NCBI RefSeq assembly: GCF_016722965.1
Contig: NZ_JAEQNB010000004.1
Coordinates: 186,001-250,000 of the forward strand
From: Tumebacillus amylolyticus
GTDB taxonomy: Bacteria > Bacillota > Bacilli > Tumebacillales > Tumebacillaceae
DNA length: 64,000 nucleotides
Direction: 5' to 3'
The notes beneath the pieces were generated by a model. The model saw nothing but the letters and a program-made list of their open reading frames with translations. It did not search any database and had not been told where the DNA came from. This document shows, in pieces, positions 17,176 to 25,946 of this stretch. The number at the start of each line of letters is the position of its first letter. Within the stretch, counting starts at the first letter, position 1. A program made the translations under genes and the position numbers.

Positions 17176-17769
17176 ATGAACCGCGTGATGCTCGCTTGTT
17201 GGCGACTGGGAGACGGCGTGTACAGACGTCTGCGGCACTTTGATTTTGAAGATCTTAACGGCAGCAACATTTTTCGCATCCGCATCCGGAACTATGCCGG
17301 ACCTGCCATCAATTTGCCGAACGGCAGCGTAGTGGAGGACGGGGACTGGGTGGGATTTCTCCATTTTTACAACATGCGCTTGCAAGGACTTTTGCAAGGC
17401 ATTCAATCGGACAACCGCCGCGGGTTGGTGGTCGCTCGGGAAGTGAAGCGTTCCCTGCCGGAGTTGGCAGAGTTTATCCGCCGCCATCCGCGCGGTGAAC
17501 GAATCAAAGCTTTGATGGGCGTGACCCTGCTCAATCGCGGCGTGGAACCGTTCGGGTTTACGGTGATGAAAGTGCCGGATACGGCATGGTTTCGGTTTAA
17601 AAACTGGTACATGCGGCTGATGATGGCGTTTTGCCATCCGGCGGGCACCAAGCGGTTGACGAGGCGTGACGAGGCGCTACGCATCAAGCGTGTCGTACTT
17701 ACCGCAGAGGAGTTGTTCGGCCGTTATGGGAAAGTTCCGGCGGACAAGGGCATAGAGATGGAATCATGA
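17176..17769 (+). CDS. YkoP-like domain protein
   Basis: 197 residues. The central sequence FRIRIRNYAGPAINLPNGSV followed by EDGDWVGFLHFYN matches the pattern of YkoP-like domains (strand, GP..L.DG, GD.VG.LH..N), which occur alone or fused to polysaccharide deacetylases in Bacilli; function is unknown. Start at the ATG after GGGGGTGG; the longer frame from 17089 would begin in the csp terminator. A short gap of 12 bases leads to the next gene. Confidence 0.6.
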   Translation: MNRVMLACWRLGDGVYRRLRHFDFEDLNGSNIFRIRIRNYAGPAINLPNGSVVEDGDWVGFLHFYNMRLQGLLQGIQSDNRRGLVVAREVKRSLPELAEFIRRHPRGERIKALMGVTLLNRGVEPFGFTVMKVPDTAWFRFKNWYMRLMMAFCHPAGTKRLTRRDEALRIKRVVLTAEELFGRYGKVPADKGIEMES

Positions 17770-17781
17770 GGTGATGCCCTG

Positions 17782-18234
17782 ATGAAGACATGGGTGCTGG
17801 CAGGATTGGTGGCGGCGTTGGCGTATGGCGTCTACAGCTTGCCTCTGAAGTACCTGAGTTCCGACCGGTATATGAAGGCACCGCTTGAACTGGTCGCCTT
17901 GGGCCTTGCGCTCGGCGTGCTGGTTACAGGCGGTGTTTTTGCGTGGTTGCGCGGCGGGATGCCGATGCTTGCGACGCCGACGATGTGGCGAGGTCTGCTG
18001 CTGGGAGCGGCGGCAGGGTCGATTTGGTTGATCGGTACGCTGACGGTGACCGCGGCGTTTCGCGACCCCGCCACCAACATGTCGCAACTGATCCCGTTGG
18101 TCAACGCCAACACGCTGGTCGCCGTGCTCGGCGGACTGCTCGTGTTCCGGGAACTTGCCAACGGCGCTGATCTGATCAAGATCTTGGTGGGGAGCGTGTT
18201 GATGATGATCGGCGGCTATGTGTTGAGTTCGTAG
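17782..18234 (+). CDS. Small EamA-like membrane protein
   Basis: 150 residues with four to five membrane helices, the size of half an EamA/DMT transporter. It contains the helix-end sequence MSQLIPLVNANTLVAVLGGLLVFRE seen in such proteins (a stretch around residues 100-124). Half-size proteins of this kind work as dimers. It has a near-perfect SD (GAGGTGATG) and lies just behind the YkoP-like gene, so the two are probably one operon. The substrate is not inferable. Confidence 0.65.
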   Translation: MKTWVLAGLVAALAYGVYSLPLKYLSSDRYMKAPLELVALGLALGVLVTGGVFAWLRGGMPMLATPTMWRGLLLGAAAGSIWLIGTLTVTAAFRDPATNMSQLIPLVNANTLVAVLGGLLVFRELANGADLIKILVGSVLMMIGGYVLSS

Positions 18235-18270
18235 CTTGGAGTAGTCAGAAAATTATACGATTAATAAAAA

Positions 18271-18322
18271 ATGAAACCCTTCCCGCCGGATGACGTCTAA
18301 TACTGTGGGAGGGTCATTTTTT
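18271..18322 (+). terminator. Intrinsic terminator
   Basis: ATGAAACCCTTCCC pairs with GGGAGGGTCAT across a long loop and is followed by TTTTTT. Confidence 0.7.
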
Positions 18323-18396
18323 ACCTACAGAGTCAAAAAACAGCCGTGGCGAACGAATAGAAGTAGGAAGAGTCCTTATTATGTGTGAAACCCTTG

Positions 18397-18425
18397 TTGT
18401 CTGGCGTCAGAGTGAGATGTAGAAT
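18397..18425 (+). promoter_or_regulatory. Promoter of the PBP gene
   Basis: TTGTCT and TAGAAT are separated by 17 bases, about 15 bases before the start region. Confidence 0.6.
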
Positions 18426-18445
18426 GTGCAAAAGAGGTGATAGAC

Positions 18446-20968
18446 TTGGGCAAGAAGATCTTGCGCAGTTTGCTGATCGCCTTTTTCATAACGGCGATCT
18501 CGGTGATCTTGATCGGGTGCTCGATTGCGCTCCCGACATTTGATCCATCGAAGTTGGAACTCGAATACAAAACATCCCAAATCTACGACAAAAACGACCA
18601 AGAGATCATGTCGTTCCAAGCGCAACCCGGCGAGCATGCCGCGCTGAACGAAGTCCCGAAATGGGTTTCAGACGGCGTCGTTGCCGTGGAGGACAGTCGC
18701 TTTTACGATCACAACGGCATTGACTTCCGTTCGATCGGGCGTGCGGTCTGGCGCGACATCTTGACAGGTTCTGCGGCAGAGGGCGGTTCGACCCTGACGC
18801 AGCAGTTGGCGAAGAACGTCTACTTGACGCAAGACAAGACGCTCTCTCGGAAAGTCAAAGAAGTGTATCTGGCGGCTCAAATTGAGCGCAACTATTCCAA
18901 GGAAGACATCTTGGAAATGTACCTCAACCGCGTCTACTTCGGTCACGGGGCCACCGGGATCAAGATGGCTGCGGAAGTGTATTTTGACAAGGGCGACCAT
19001 ATGAAAGACTTGACGCTCGGCGAATGTGCTCTGCTCGCCGGTCTTCCGAACGCTCCGTCCGCGTATGACCCGTATGTAGACCAGAACATCGAAGCGGCGA
19101 TCAAGCGCCGCAACATCGTGCTCGACGCGATGGAGAAGAACGGCTACATCACGGCTGACGAAGCGGAAAAAGCCAAGCAAGAGAAACTCGTGCTGTCTCC
19201 GGGCAAGAACATCAAGGGAGCGGCTGATAACATCAAGTACCCGTACTACCTCGACTACATCCTCCAAGAAGCGGAGGAGAAACTCGACGTGCCGGCCGAA
19301 CAGATTCTGCGCGGCGGCGTGAAGGTGTACACCAACCTCGACCCGAAATTCCAAGACTCTCTGGAAAAAGCATATCAAGACCCGAAAAACTTCCCGAGTG
19401 CAGCGTCCGACGGGCAGATCGTCCAAGGGGCCTCGGTCATCGTCGATCCGAAAACGGGCGGCATCTCCGCGATCATGGGCGGTCGTGACCAAGGCGATCA
19501 CGCACTGCGCGGGTTCAACAGAGCGAGCATGGCGAAAGTCCGTCCGGGCTCTTCGTTCAAGCCGATCGTCGACTATGCGCCGGCGATTGACACCGGCTTC
19601 AAGACGTCGACCTCGTTGTTGAACAACAAGCGCGACACGCACTTCGGCACGTATGCGCCGAAGAACTGGAAGGACTACTACACCGACACGGTGCCGATGA
19701 CCGAAGCGATTCAGATGTCGTGGAACGTCCCGGCGGCGTCCCTGCTCTACGAAATGGGCATCGACGTCGGCTACAAGTACGCGACGCAAAACTTCGGCAT
19801 CCCGCTTGACAAAGAGGACGAGAACAAACTCTCCATCGCACTTGGCGACGTGGAAATTTCTCCGCTTGACCTCGCGGGCGGGTACACCGCATTCGTGCCG
19901 GACAACGGTGGGAAACGCGTGACACCGTATGCGATTCGTTCGATCAAGAGTGACGCGGGGGCTGAGATTGCCTCGATCAAAACGCAGCAACACGATGCGA
20001 TCAAACCGGACACAGCGAAAGTGATGACCAAGTTGATGAAGTTGGTCGTCGATTCCGGGACGGGTACGGCTGCGAAGATCAGCGGCCGCGATGTCGCAGG
20101 CAAAACCGGGACCACCGAGATGGAAGGCACCTCCGGGAACCGTGATGCTTGGTTTGCAGGTTACACCAGCGACTATGTCATGGTCACATGGATGGGCTTT
20201 GACAAGTCTGACCAACAGCATTACTTGCGCCAAGGTTCCGAGTTGCCGGCTTCGATGTTCGCAAAAGTCATGTCTCAAGGTCTGGCCGGCACGAAATCGA
20301 AGGGCTTCGATACGAACGTGCAAGAGAAAGCGCCGGATGACAAAGACAAGACCAAAGACCAACCGAAGGAAGCAGACACCATCGTCAACGACCTCGCGGC
20401 TACGTTTGACGGCAACAAATCGGTGCAAGTCAACTGGTCGCCGGTCAAAGCGGAAGGCGTGAAATACTTCCTCTACCGGGCAGATAAAAACCCGGACGGC
20501 ACGGCGGTCAACTCGATCCCGCTCGGGCAGTACAGCAAGCCGGGGTATACAGATGGCAGTGTTGTAGCCGGGAAGTCTTATTGGTACAGCGTCGTCGTCT
20601 GGAAGGACGGTCAAGAGCTGTCGAAGTCCAACTTCGCCTCTGTGACGATTCCGGGAGGCAAGACGGAACCCCCGAAAGACCCGAACCAACCGACCCAGCC
20701 TGGCAACGGGGGAACGACCCAACCGGGCGGTAACGGGACTGGCAACGGCGGTGGAACAAACAGTGGCGGGGGCACGCAACAGCCTGGCACCCCGACGAAT
20801 CCAAACCAACCGGGCACACCGGACACCGGAGGAGGCACTCAGCCTCCGAGCGGCGGCGGTACGACGCAATCGGGGAACGGAACGGGCAATACCCAAGGCA
20901 CGGGAGGCACGACGCCACCGGGCTCCGGCGGGCAACCGTCGATTCCGATCCCGCCTCCGACGCAGTAA
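18446..20968 (+). CDS. Class A penicillin-binding protein with FN3 domain
   Basis: 840 residues; polymerises and cross-links peptidoglycan outside the membrane. One N-terminal membrane anchor is followed by a GT51 glycosyltransferase (EDSRFYDHNG with the catalytic Glu, then GGSTLTQQLAKN) and a transpeptidase with nucleophile Ser369 in SSFK, SWN, and KTGTT near 553. A fibronectin type III-like domain (about 645-735) and a Gly/Thr/Pro/Asn-rich tail close the protein. The start is taken as TTG at 18446 because GAGGTGAT, a strong SD match, lies just upstream; the GTG at 18437 is part of that SD. Confidence 0.93.
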   Translation: MGKKILRSLLIAFFITAISVILIGCSIALPTFDPSKLELEYKTSQIYDKNDQEIMSFQAQPGEHAALNEVPKWVSDGVVAVEDSRFYDHNGIDFRSIGRAVWRDILTGSAAEGGSTLTQQLAKNVYLTQDKTLSRKVKEVYLAAQIERNYSKEDILEMYLNRVYFGHGATGIKMAAEVYFDKGDHMKDLTLGECALLAGLPNAPSAYDPYVDQNIEAAIKRRNIVLDAMEKNGYITADEAEKAKQEKLVLSPGKNIKGAADNIKYPYYLDYILQEAEEKLDVPAEQILRGGVKVYTNLDPKFQDSLEKAYQDPKNFPSAASDGQIVQGASVIVDPKTGGISAIMGGRDQGDHALRGFNRASMAKVRPGSSFKPIVDYAPAIDTGFKTSTSLLNNKRDTHFGTYAPKNWKDYYTDTVPMTEAIQMSWNVPAASLLYEMGIDVGYKYATQNFGIPLDKEDENKLSIALGDVEISPLDLAGGYTAFVPDNGGKRVTPYAIRSIKSDAGAEIASIKTQQHDAIKPDTAKVMTKLMKLVVDSGTGTAAKISGRDVAGKTGTTEMEGTSGNRDAWFAGYTSDYVMVTWMGFDKSDQQHYLRQGSELPASMFAKVMSQGLAGTKSKGFDTNVQEKAPDDKDKTKDQPKEADTIVNDLAATFDGNKSVQVNWSPVKAEGVKYFLYRADKNPDGTAVNSIPLGQYSKPGYTDGSVVAGKSYWYSVVVWKDGQELSKSNFASVTIPGGKTEPPKDPNQPTQPGNGGTTQPGGNGTGNGGGTNSGGGTQQPGTPTNPNQPGTPDTGGGTQPPSGGGTTQSGNGTGNTQGTGGTTPPGSGGQPSIPIPPPTQ

Positions 20969-20978
20969 GGTGCAGAGA

Positions 20979-21018
20979 AATCCCCTTTCGTACGCAGATG
21001 CGAAGGGGGATTTTTTTC
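20979..21018 (+). terminator. Intrinsic terminator after the PBP gene
   Basis: AATCCCCTTTCG pairs with CGAAGGGGGATT followed by a T run. Confidence 0.85.
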
Positions 21019-21081
21019 ACGAAATGCTTGAAGCGAGGCGTGGATTTTTGTAAGATTGGACACGCTTTAGAAGTGGTAGGT

Positions 21082-21110
21082 TTGACAAAGTCTAGGCTTA
21101 AAGCTATAGT
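21082..21110 (+). promoter_or_regulatory. folE promoter
   Basis: Consensus TTGACA and TATAGT, 17 bases apart, about 75 bases before the folE start. Confidence 0.8.
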
Positions 21111-21187
21111 AGTTCTAGTTTTGTGATAGTTGTAGAAGTTTTGTACACGAACAAGTCCGTAAGGTTTTACATAGGAGGCTGAAACAT

Positions 21188-21757
21188 ATGATGAAGGATG
21201 TCAACTACGCTCAAATAGAGGAAGCAGTCCGCATGATTCTTCAAGCAGTCGGGGAGAACCCGGACCGCGAAGGTCTGCTTGACACCCCGAAGCGCGTTGC
21301 GAAGATGTACGCCGAAGTCTTCGCAGGTCTTGGCAAGAACCCGGAGGACGAACTCTCCGCGCTCTTCAATGAATTGCATGAGGAAGTCGTCATCGTGAAG
21401 GACATCCCGTTTTTCTCGATGTGCGAGCATCACCTCGTGCCGTTCTACGGCAAAGCTCACGTCGCCTACATCCCGCGTGGCGGCCGTGTGACCGGTCTTT
21501 CCAAACTTGCACGCGTGGTGGAGACGGTTGCGCGCCAACCGCAACTCCAAGAGCGCATCACTGCGACCATCGCCGACACGCTCGTGAACAAAATCGAACC
21601 GCACGGTGTTGCGGTCATCATCGAAGCGGAGCACATGTGCATGACGATGCGCGGCGTCAAGAAGCCGGGCGCTTCCACGATCACCACTGCCGTTCGCGGT
21701 GTTTACCACGAAGACCCGCAAGCACGCGCCGAAGTCTTTTCTCTCATGCGCGGCTAA
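21188..21757 (+). CDS. folE: GTP cyclohydrolase I
   Basis: 189 residues, first enzyme of tetrahydrofolate/pterin synthesis. The zinc-binding CEHH (residues about 78-81) and the later cysteine in EHMCMTMRG are present, with [12 protein letters not shown] and the conserved C-terminal NA-type helix. AGGAGG lies nine bases before the first of two adjacent ATG codons. It is monocistronic between its own promoter and terminator. Confidence 0.95.
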   Translation: MMKDVNYAQIEEAVRMILQAVGENPDREGLLDTPKRVAKMYAEVFAGLGKNPEDELSALFNELHEEVVIVKDIPFFSMCEHHLVPFYGKAHVAYIPRGGRVTGLSKLARVVETVARQPQLQERITATIADTLVNKIEPHGVAVIIEAEHMCMTMRGVKKPGASTITTAVRGVYHEDPQARAEVFSLMRG

Positions 21758-21775
21758 TTGCATCTCGATACCGGG

Positions 21776-21810
21776 AAAAAGGACGCTGCCTGTCGCAAGC
21801 GTCCTTTTTT
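21776..21810 (+). terminator. Intrinsic terminator after folE
   Basis: AAAAAGGACGCT pairs with AGCGTCCTTTTT; the A-rich and T-rich flanks make it potentially bidirectional. Confidence 0.85.
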
Positions 21811-21852
21811 CGTTGCAATATGGTACGATATGGGTAGAGGAGGTTGATCAAG

Positions 21853-22806
21853 ATGAAACAACGATTGCTGGAGCTGCTGGGGGTAGAGTACCCGATTGTC
21901 GAGGGCGGCATGGCATACATAGGAGACGGGCTGCTCGCCGCTGCCGTTTCGAATGCAGGAGCGTTCGGGCAAGTCGGTTCGGCGGGGAGAACGCTCGCAG
22001 ACTTTGAGAAGCAAATTCAGATCGCCATCGAGAGCACCGACAAGCCGTTTGGCGTCAATTTGCCGATTGGGGAGCACAGCGACCCGCGAGAACGCGTGGA
22101 GATGATCTTGAAGTATCGAGAGCATCTGCGTGCCGTCTCGATTTCGGCAGGCAACCCGCGTCCGTTCATTCCCGTGTTTCAAGAAGCCGGTCTGCCGGTG
22201 ATGGTCTTGATCTCCACGGCGATGCACGCGCAAAAAGCGGAGCAGGCCGGAGCAGACATCTTGATCGCCGAGGGCTTCGAAGCGGGCGGTCACAACGGCC
22301 CGTCGGAAGTGACAACGTTTGCGCTGATCCCGCAAGTGGCAAGTGTGGTCAACGTACCTGTGATTGCGGCCGGCGGTGTAGCAGACGGTCGAGGACTTGC
22401 CGCAGCGCTGGCACTTGGCGCGGCAGGCGTGCAACTGGGTACCCGACTGGTTGCCACCGTCGAATCGCCCGCGCATGAGAACTACAAGCAAGCGCTGGTC
22501 ACCGCTCGCGCAGAAGACACGACGATGATCGAACGCAGCATCGGCCACGTCACCCGCGTGTTGAAATCTTCGTATGTGAATGAAGTGCTGACCTTCGAGC
22601 GCACGCAACCGTCTCCCGAAGAACTCTACCCGTATGTCAAAGGGGAGAAAAACGGCATCGCCGCTCTGCAAGGCGACATGGAGCACGGATTTGCTTACGG
22701 TGGGCAGGGCGTCGGTCTGATCCATTCCATCCCGACGACCGAGCAAGTCATCCGCACAATGGTCGAAGAAGCGCGCCAAACCTTGCAAAACTTGCCAACG
22801 CTCTAA
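21853..22806 (+). CDS. Nitronate monooxygenase / FabK-like flavoprotein
   Basis: 317-residue FMN TIM-barrel of the 2-nitropropane dioxygenase family. Visible are EGGMAYIGDGLLAAAVSNAG, AEGFEAGGHNG (the family's GGH), VIAAGGVADGRG and GVQLGTR, the phosphate-binding end. NMO and the enoyl-ACP reductase FabK share these; with no fab genes nearby the choice is open. The start is ATG at 21853 with AGAGGAGG nine bases upstream; TTG at 21844 is part of that site. Confidence 0.82.
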   Translation: MKQRLLELLGVEYPIVEGGMAYIGDGLLAAAVSNAGAFGQVGSAGRTLADFEKQIQIAIESTDKPFGVNLPIGEHSDPRERVEMILKYREHLRAVSISAGNPRPFIPVFQEAGLPVMVLISTAMHAQKAEQAGADILIAEGFEAGGHNGPSEVTTFALIPQVASVVNVPVIAAGGVADGRGLAAALALGAAGVQLGTRLVATVESPAHENYKQALVTARAEDTTMIERSIGHVTRVLKSSYVNEVLTFERTQPSPEELYPYVKGEKNGIAALQGDMEHGFAYGGQGVGLIHSIPTTEQVIRTMVEEARQTLQNLPTL

Positions 22807-22817
22807 TCATTCAGTCG

Positions 22818-22857
22818 AAAAAAAGGGCCCCGCAACTCATGTGAGTTTCAGCGGGGC
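22818..22857 (-). terminator. Intrinsic terminator of the metallophosphoesterase gene
   Basis: GCCCCGC pairs with GCGGGGC with inner AACTCA/TGAGTT. The U tract is on the minus-strand transcript. The gene's stop codon (22837-22839) lies within the hairpin. Confidence 0.85.
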
Positions 22858-23529
22858 AAAATCCAAATAATCACAAGCGACCAATCGGTACTCGATGCCG
22901 TCGTGAACGCCTTCGAACGCGCCTTTGTGCCCGTCCGATCCGTGCAGATGGCCGTAGACAACCTTCTCGACGGGGTATTGACGGATGACGTCGAGGAAGC
23001 CGGTTTCTTGGTGCTTCTCGTTGGTCGGCGGATAGTGCAACATGACCCAGATGCGTTTGGCACCGGTCTTCATCGCATGATCAAGCGACAGTTTCAAGCG
23101 CCCGACCTCGCGTTCATAGACGGTGCGGTCATGCTCGTCAAACGAGTAACTGCCCGGGCAGTCCCATCCGCGAGTGGCGGCAAATGTAATGTCGCCGATG
23201 GTGATCGAATCATTTTGCAAGACTTGAATCGACGGATGGAGAGCTTTGCGCACTTTGGTCACGGTCGACCACCAGTAATCGTGGTTGCCGCGGATCATCA
23301 ATTTGCGTCCGGGCAGTGATGCGATGTAGTCGAGGTCAGGCTTGGCCTCTTCGATCGACATCGCCCACGAGATGTCGCCGGGGATGAGGACGAGATCGTC
23401 CGCCGTCACCATCGACTCCCAGTGAGAGCGGATCTTGTCCGGGTGGTCCGCCCAGTTGTCGCCGAAGATATCCATCGGCTTGGGGTTGGCGAAGGACAGA
23501 TGCAAGTCTCCAATCGCGAAGATATTCAT
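22837..23529 (-). CDS. Metallophosphoesterase
   Basis: 230 residues with all five calcineurin-type motifs: GDLHLS, GDISWA, GNHDYWW, MLHYPPT and YGHLHG, giving a two-metal phosphatase or phosphodiesterase site. Substrate unknown; soluble. The ATG at 23529 begins MNIFAIGDLHLS, the natural N-terminus. The frame happens to stay open far upstream under the rhomboid gene, but that extension is antisense and is not used here. AAGGATG lies upstream. It is divergent from the rhomboid gene by 42 bases. Confidence 0.88.
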   Translation of the reverse strand: MNIFAIGDLHLSFANPKPMDIFGDNWADHPDKIRSHWESMVTADDLVLIPGDISWAMSIEEAKPDLDYIASLPGRKLMIRGNHDYWWSTVTKVRKALHPSIQVLQNDSITIGDITFAATRGWDCPGSYSFDEHDRTVYEREVGRLKLSLDHAMKTGAKRIWVMLHYPPTNEKHQETGFLDVIRQYPVEKVVYGHLHGSDGHKGAFEGVHDGIEYRLVACDYLDFAPLKLT

Positions 23530-23571
23530 ATGTATCACACATCCTTTCAAAAAAAGGGAGGAAGCGTCCCT

Positions 23572-24780
23572 GTGAGCGAACAACAGCGTGTAAGCACCTT
23601 CCTCTATGGAACGGCGCAGTCTCTGATCGCGCATGATGACTTTACCATTTTGCCACAGGAGCACCACGAGGGGCAAGGCGTGGCACCTGTGCTGCTGGCG
23701 AGACGGCAATTTAATTCGCTGGTCTACATCCGTTTGCTCCCGGCAGACGGCCTGTCTGTGGAGCAAATTCGGGTGATCATGAAAAATGACGCCGAGAACT
23801 TTGGAGATCGTCAGCGGTCGCAGAACGTCTACAGCCTGACGATGTTTATTTTTTCCCAGTGGCGTTCTGATGAAAACATGCGGGAGATCGCCCGCGCGAC
23901 ACACTATTTGGGCTATTTGAAATCGATCGGGGCGGCTGCCGTCGCCATCGACCTCTCGCGGGGCGTGCTCGGCGAGTGGCCGACCGGTCCGGCTGTGAAG
24001 GGCATCACGGTACAGCCGATCCGCGAACTCGTCGCCAATTATCCGAACGGCAACTATCCCGATGAATTGCTTTGGCGGACGAAGCACCAATGGGAAGACC
24101 AACTGGTCGAATTGTCCAACCGCCGCCAAGAGCGCGTCGAATCGGTGATGAACATGGGCGGCAAGACGTGGGCCACCTACGGGTTGCTCGCGTTGACCGT
24201 GCTGATCTTCTTGATTGCGCGCATGGACTCGTCGCAGTTGTTTTTGTCCAAAGGCTTGATGGTTCCCGAGTTGATTCGTGAGGGCGAGCTCTTCCGTCTG
24301 CTGACTCCTGTGTTTTTCCATTACGAGGTCTCGCACATTTTCTTCAACATGTGGAGCCTCTGGGTGCTCGGCAAGTATGCAGAGCGAATCTACGGAGCCG
24401 GGCGGTATCTCGTCGTGTACGTTCTGGCGGGGATCGCGGGATGTTTGTTGTCGTTTGCTTTCAATGACAACCCGTCGCTCGGCGCGTCCGGGGCGATTTT
24501 TGGCCTGATGGGGGCGTTGCTGGCGTTCGGTCGCCACGATCGGAAGGCGTTTTCCATGACGATCGGGTCGTCCGTCTACTACATGCTGGCGATCAACCTC
24601 GTGATGAGCTTCACGATTCCGCGCATCGACTATTGGGGTCACCTTGGCGGACTCGCCGGCGGTTTCCTCATCGGGATGATGGTCGGCGTGCCGGGGTATC
24701 GATCGAAACCGAACAGGTTGTGGGGTCTCGGCTTCGTCGCGTACGCGATTTTGACGTATGTGATCGGCTTACAAGCCTAA
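23572..24780 (+). CDS. Rhomboid family intramembrane serine protease
   Basis: 402 residues. About 200 soluble N-terminal residues precede a six-to-seven helix rhomboid core with the catalytic serine in GASGAIFGLMG and the catalytic histidine in WGHLGGLAGG; the HIFFNMWSLWVLG helix supplies the conserved HxxxN. Layout recalls Bacillus GluP (YqgP) but without the C-terminal TPR part. The start is GTG at 23572, preceded by GGGAGG. Cleaves membrane proteins within the bilayer. Confidence 0.88.
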   Translation: MSEQQRVSTFLYGTAQSLIAHDDFTILPQEHHEGQGVAPVLLARRQFNSLVYIRLLPADGLSVEQIRVIMKNDAENFGDRQRSQNVYSLTMFIFSQWRSDENMREIARATHYLGYLKSIGAAAVAIDLSRGVLGEWPTGPAVKGITVQPIRELVANYPNGNYPDELLWRTKHQWEDQLVELSNRRQERVESVMNMGGKTWATYGLLALTVLIFLIARMDSSQLFLSKGLMVPELIREGELFRLLTPVFFHYEVSHIFFNMWSLWVLGKYAERIYGAGRYLVVYVLAGIAGCLLSFAFNDNPSLGASGAIFGLMGALLAFGRHDRKAFSMTIGSSVYYMLAINLVMSFTIPRIDYWGHLGGLAGGFLIGMMVGVPGYRSKPNRLWGLGFVAYAILTYVIGLQA

Positions 24781-24794
24781 ACGTTTTGCACCGG

Positions 24795-24828
24795 AAAAAA
24801 GAGCGGGGAAACATCCGCTCTTTTTTTT
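24795..24828. terminator. Intrinsic terminator after the rhomboid gene
   Basis: AAAAAAGAGCGG and CCGCTCTTTTTT form a stem with eight T following. Confidence 0.9.
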
Positions 24829-24912
24829 GTCAGTATACGACAGAAAGGTTGCTTTTTTGATAGATTTTGGATAGCGTAAAGGTATGTTTGTGGACGAGAG
24901 GAGGACATAGGG

Positions 24913-25413
24913 ATGATACGTTTCGACTTGCCGGGCGGACGGTTTAATCACCGGGCGGCCGGGGTCGTCGTTCACGATGGATTTGTGCTGCTGCACCGAT
25001 TGGAGAAGGATGATTTTTGGAGTTTGCCGGGGGGTCGAGTTGAACTCATGGAACCCTCGCATGTCACGGTTGTGCGCGAGTTCGCCGAAGAGTTGGGCGT
25101 GGAAGTTCGCGTGGACCGCATGCTGTGGGTGGTCGAGAATTTCTTTGAATTTGAGGGCGTGCCGTATCACGAGACGTCTTTTTTATACAAAGTCGATCTG
25201 ACAGATGAGCGGCATCCGTTGTTGGACAAGGAACGAGTGCATCATGGAATCGAGCCGGACTTGAACCTCCTCTACAAATGGTTCCCCGTGGACCGGCTGG
25301 AGCGGGAGCGGTTTTACCCGTCCTTTTTGCGGACCGAAATGCAAGAGCTCCCCGCCGCGATTCAGTACGTTGTACATCGCGACATTGAGGACAACGAGGA
25401 CGCAAGACCATGA
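24913..25413 (+). CDS. NUDIX hydrolase
   Basis: 166 residues with an intact Nudix box (GX5EX7REUXEEXGU) read as [18 protein letters not shown] followed by AEELG. It hydrolyses a nucleoside-diphosphate-linked compound; substrate unknown. Starts at ATG 24913 after GAGGAGGA. Its stop overlaps the SprT-like gene's start (ATGA), so the two are coupled. Confidence 0.88.
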   Translation: MIRFDLPGGRFNHRAAGVVVHDGFVLLHRLEKDDFWSLPGGRVELMEPSHVTVVREFAEELGVEVRVDRMLWVVENFFEFEGVPYHETSFLYKVDLTDERHPLLDKERVHHGIEPDLNLLYKWFPVDRLERERFYPSFLRTEMQELPAAIQYVVHRDIEDNEDARP

Positions 25414-25877
25414 CCGAGCAAGAACTGCAAGGACTCGTCGAGCAGATTTCCACCGAGTCATTCGGATGGCCGTTTCGGCACCGCGTGCGTTGGAATGGAC
25501 GACTGCGCACGACGGGGGGGCGCTATCTGCTGCGGTCGCATGACATCGAGATCAACCCGCATCACTTTGAGGCGCATGGCCTTCAATCGATGATCGGCAC
25601 GATCAAACACGAATTGTGCCACTACCATCTCCACATTCAAAAGCGTGGGTATCGGCACCAAGATCATGATTTCAAGGAACTGTTGGAAAAAGTCGGTGGG
25701 TCGCGCTATTGCCCGGACACGGGGCTTCGGCGTGAAGTGAAGACCCGCTATCTCTACCATTGTGTCGCGTGTGGACAACCTTATGAGCGCAAACGGCAAA
25801 TTGACGTGCGCCGCTTTGGGTGCGGCAAGTGCCGGGGCAAATTAAAGCTGGTGGCAACAGGCAACGTTGGCAATTGA
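25410..25877 (+). CDS. SprT-like zinc metalloprotease
   Basis: 155 residues. HELCHYHLH (about residues 67-75) is the SprT/YdcK zinc-protease motif, with a following histidine in HDHDFKELL-type context; the C-terminal part has four cysteines (CVAC and CGKC) of a zinc ribbon. SprT-like proteins act on DNA-protein crosslinks in other organisms; the bacterial role is unclear. Coupled to the NUDIX gene and upstream of DNA-handling genes. Confidence 0.85.
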   Translation: MTEQELQGLVEQISTESFGWPFRHRVRWNGRLRTTGGRYLLRSHDIEINPHHFEAHGLQSMIGTIKHELCHYHLHIQKRGYRHQDHDFKELLEKVGGSRYCPDTGLRREVKTRYLYHCVACGQPYERKRQIDVRRFGCGKCRGKLKLVATGNVGN

Positions 25878-25946
25878 CGGACAGGAATTTTTACTCGCCT
25901 GTCGAATCTATAGAGCGAAGCAGTTTTTTGAAGGGGATGACGCAAC

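Noticed and set aside
18668-20935. 755-codon minus-strand frame opposite the PBP gene
   Set aside because: Shadow of a well-supported class A PBP; no SD, no domain.
20680-20968. Repeat array in the 3' end of the PBP gene
   Set aside because: Gly/Thr/Pro/Asn-rich low-complexity tail common to class A PBPs of Bacilli; the DNA is irregular and not a CRISPR or tandem array.
23530-24642. N-terminal extension of the metallophosphoesterase under the rhomboid gene
   Set aside because: The frame is open by chance; the natural start MNIFAIGDLHLS at 23529 begins directly with the first metal motif, and the extension is antisense to the rhomboid coding sequence.
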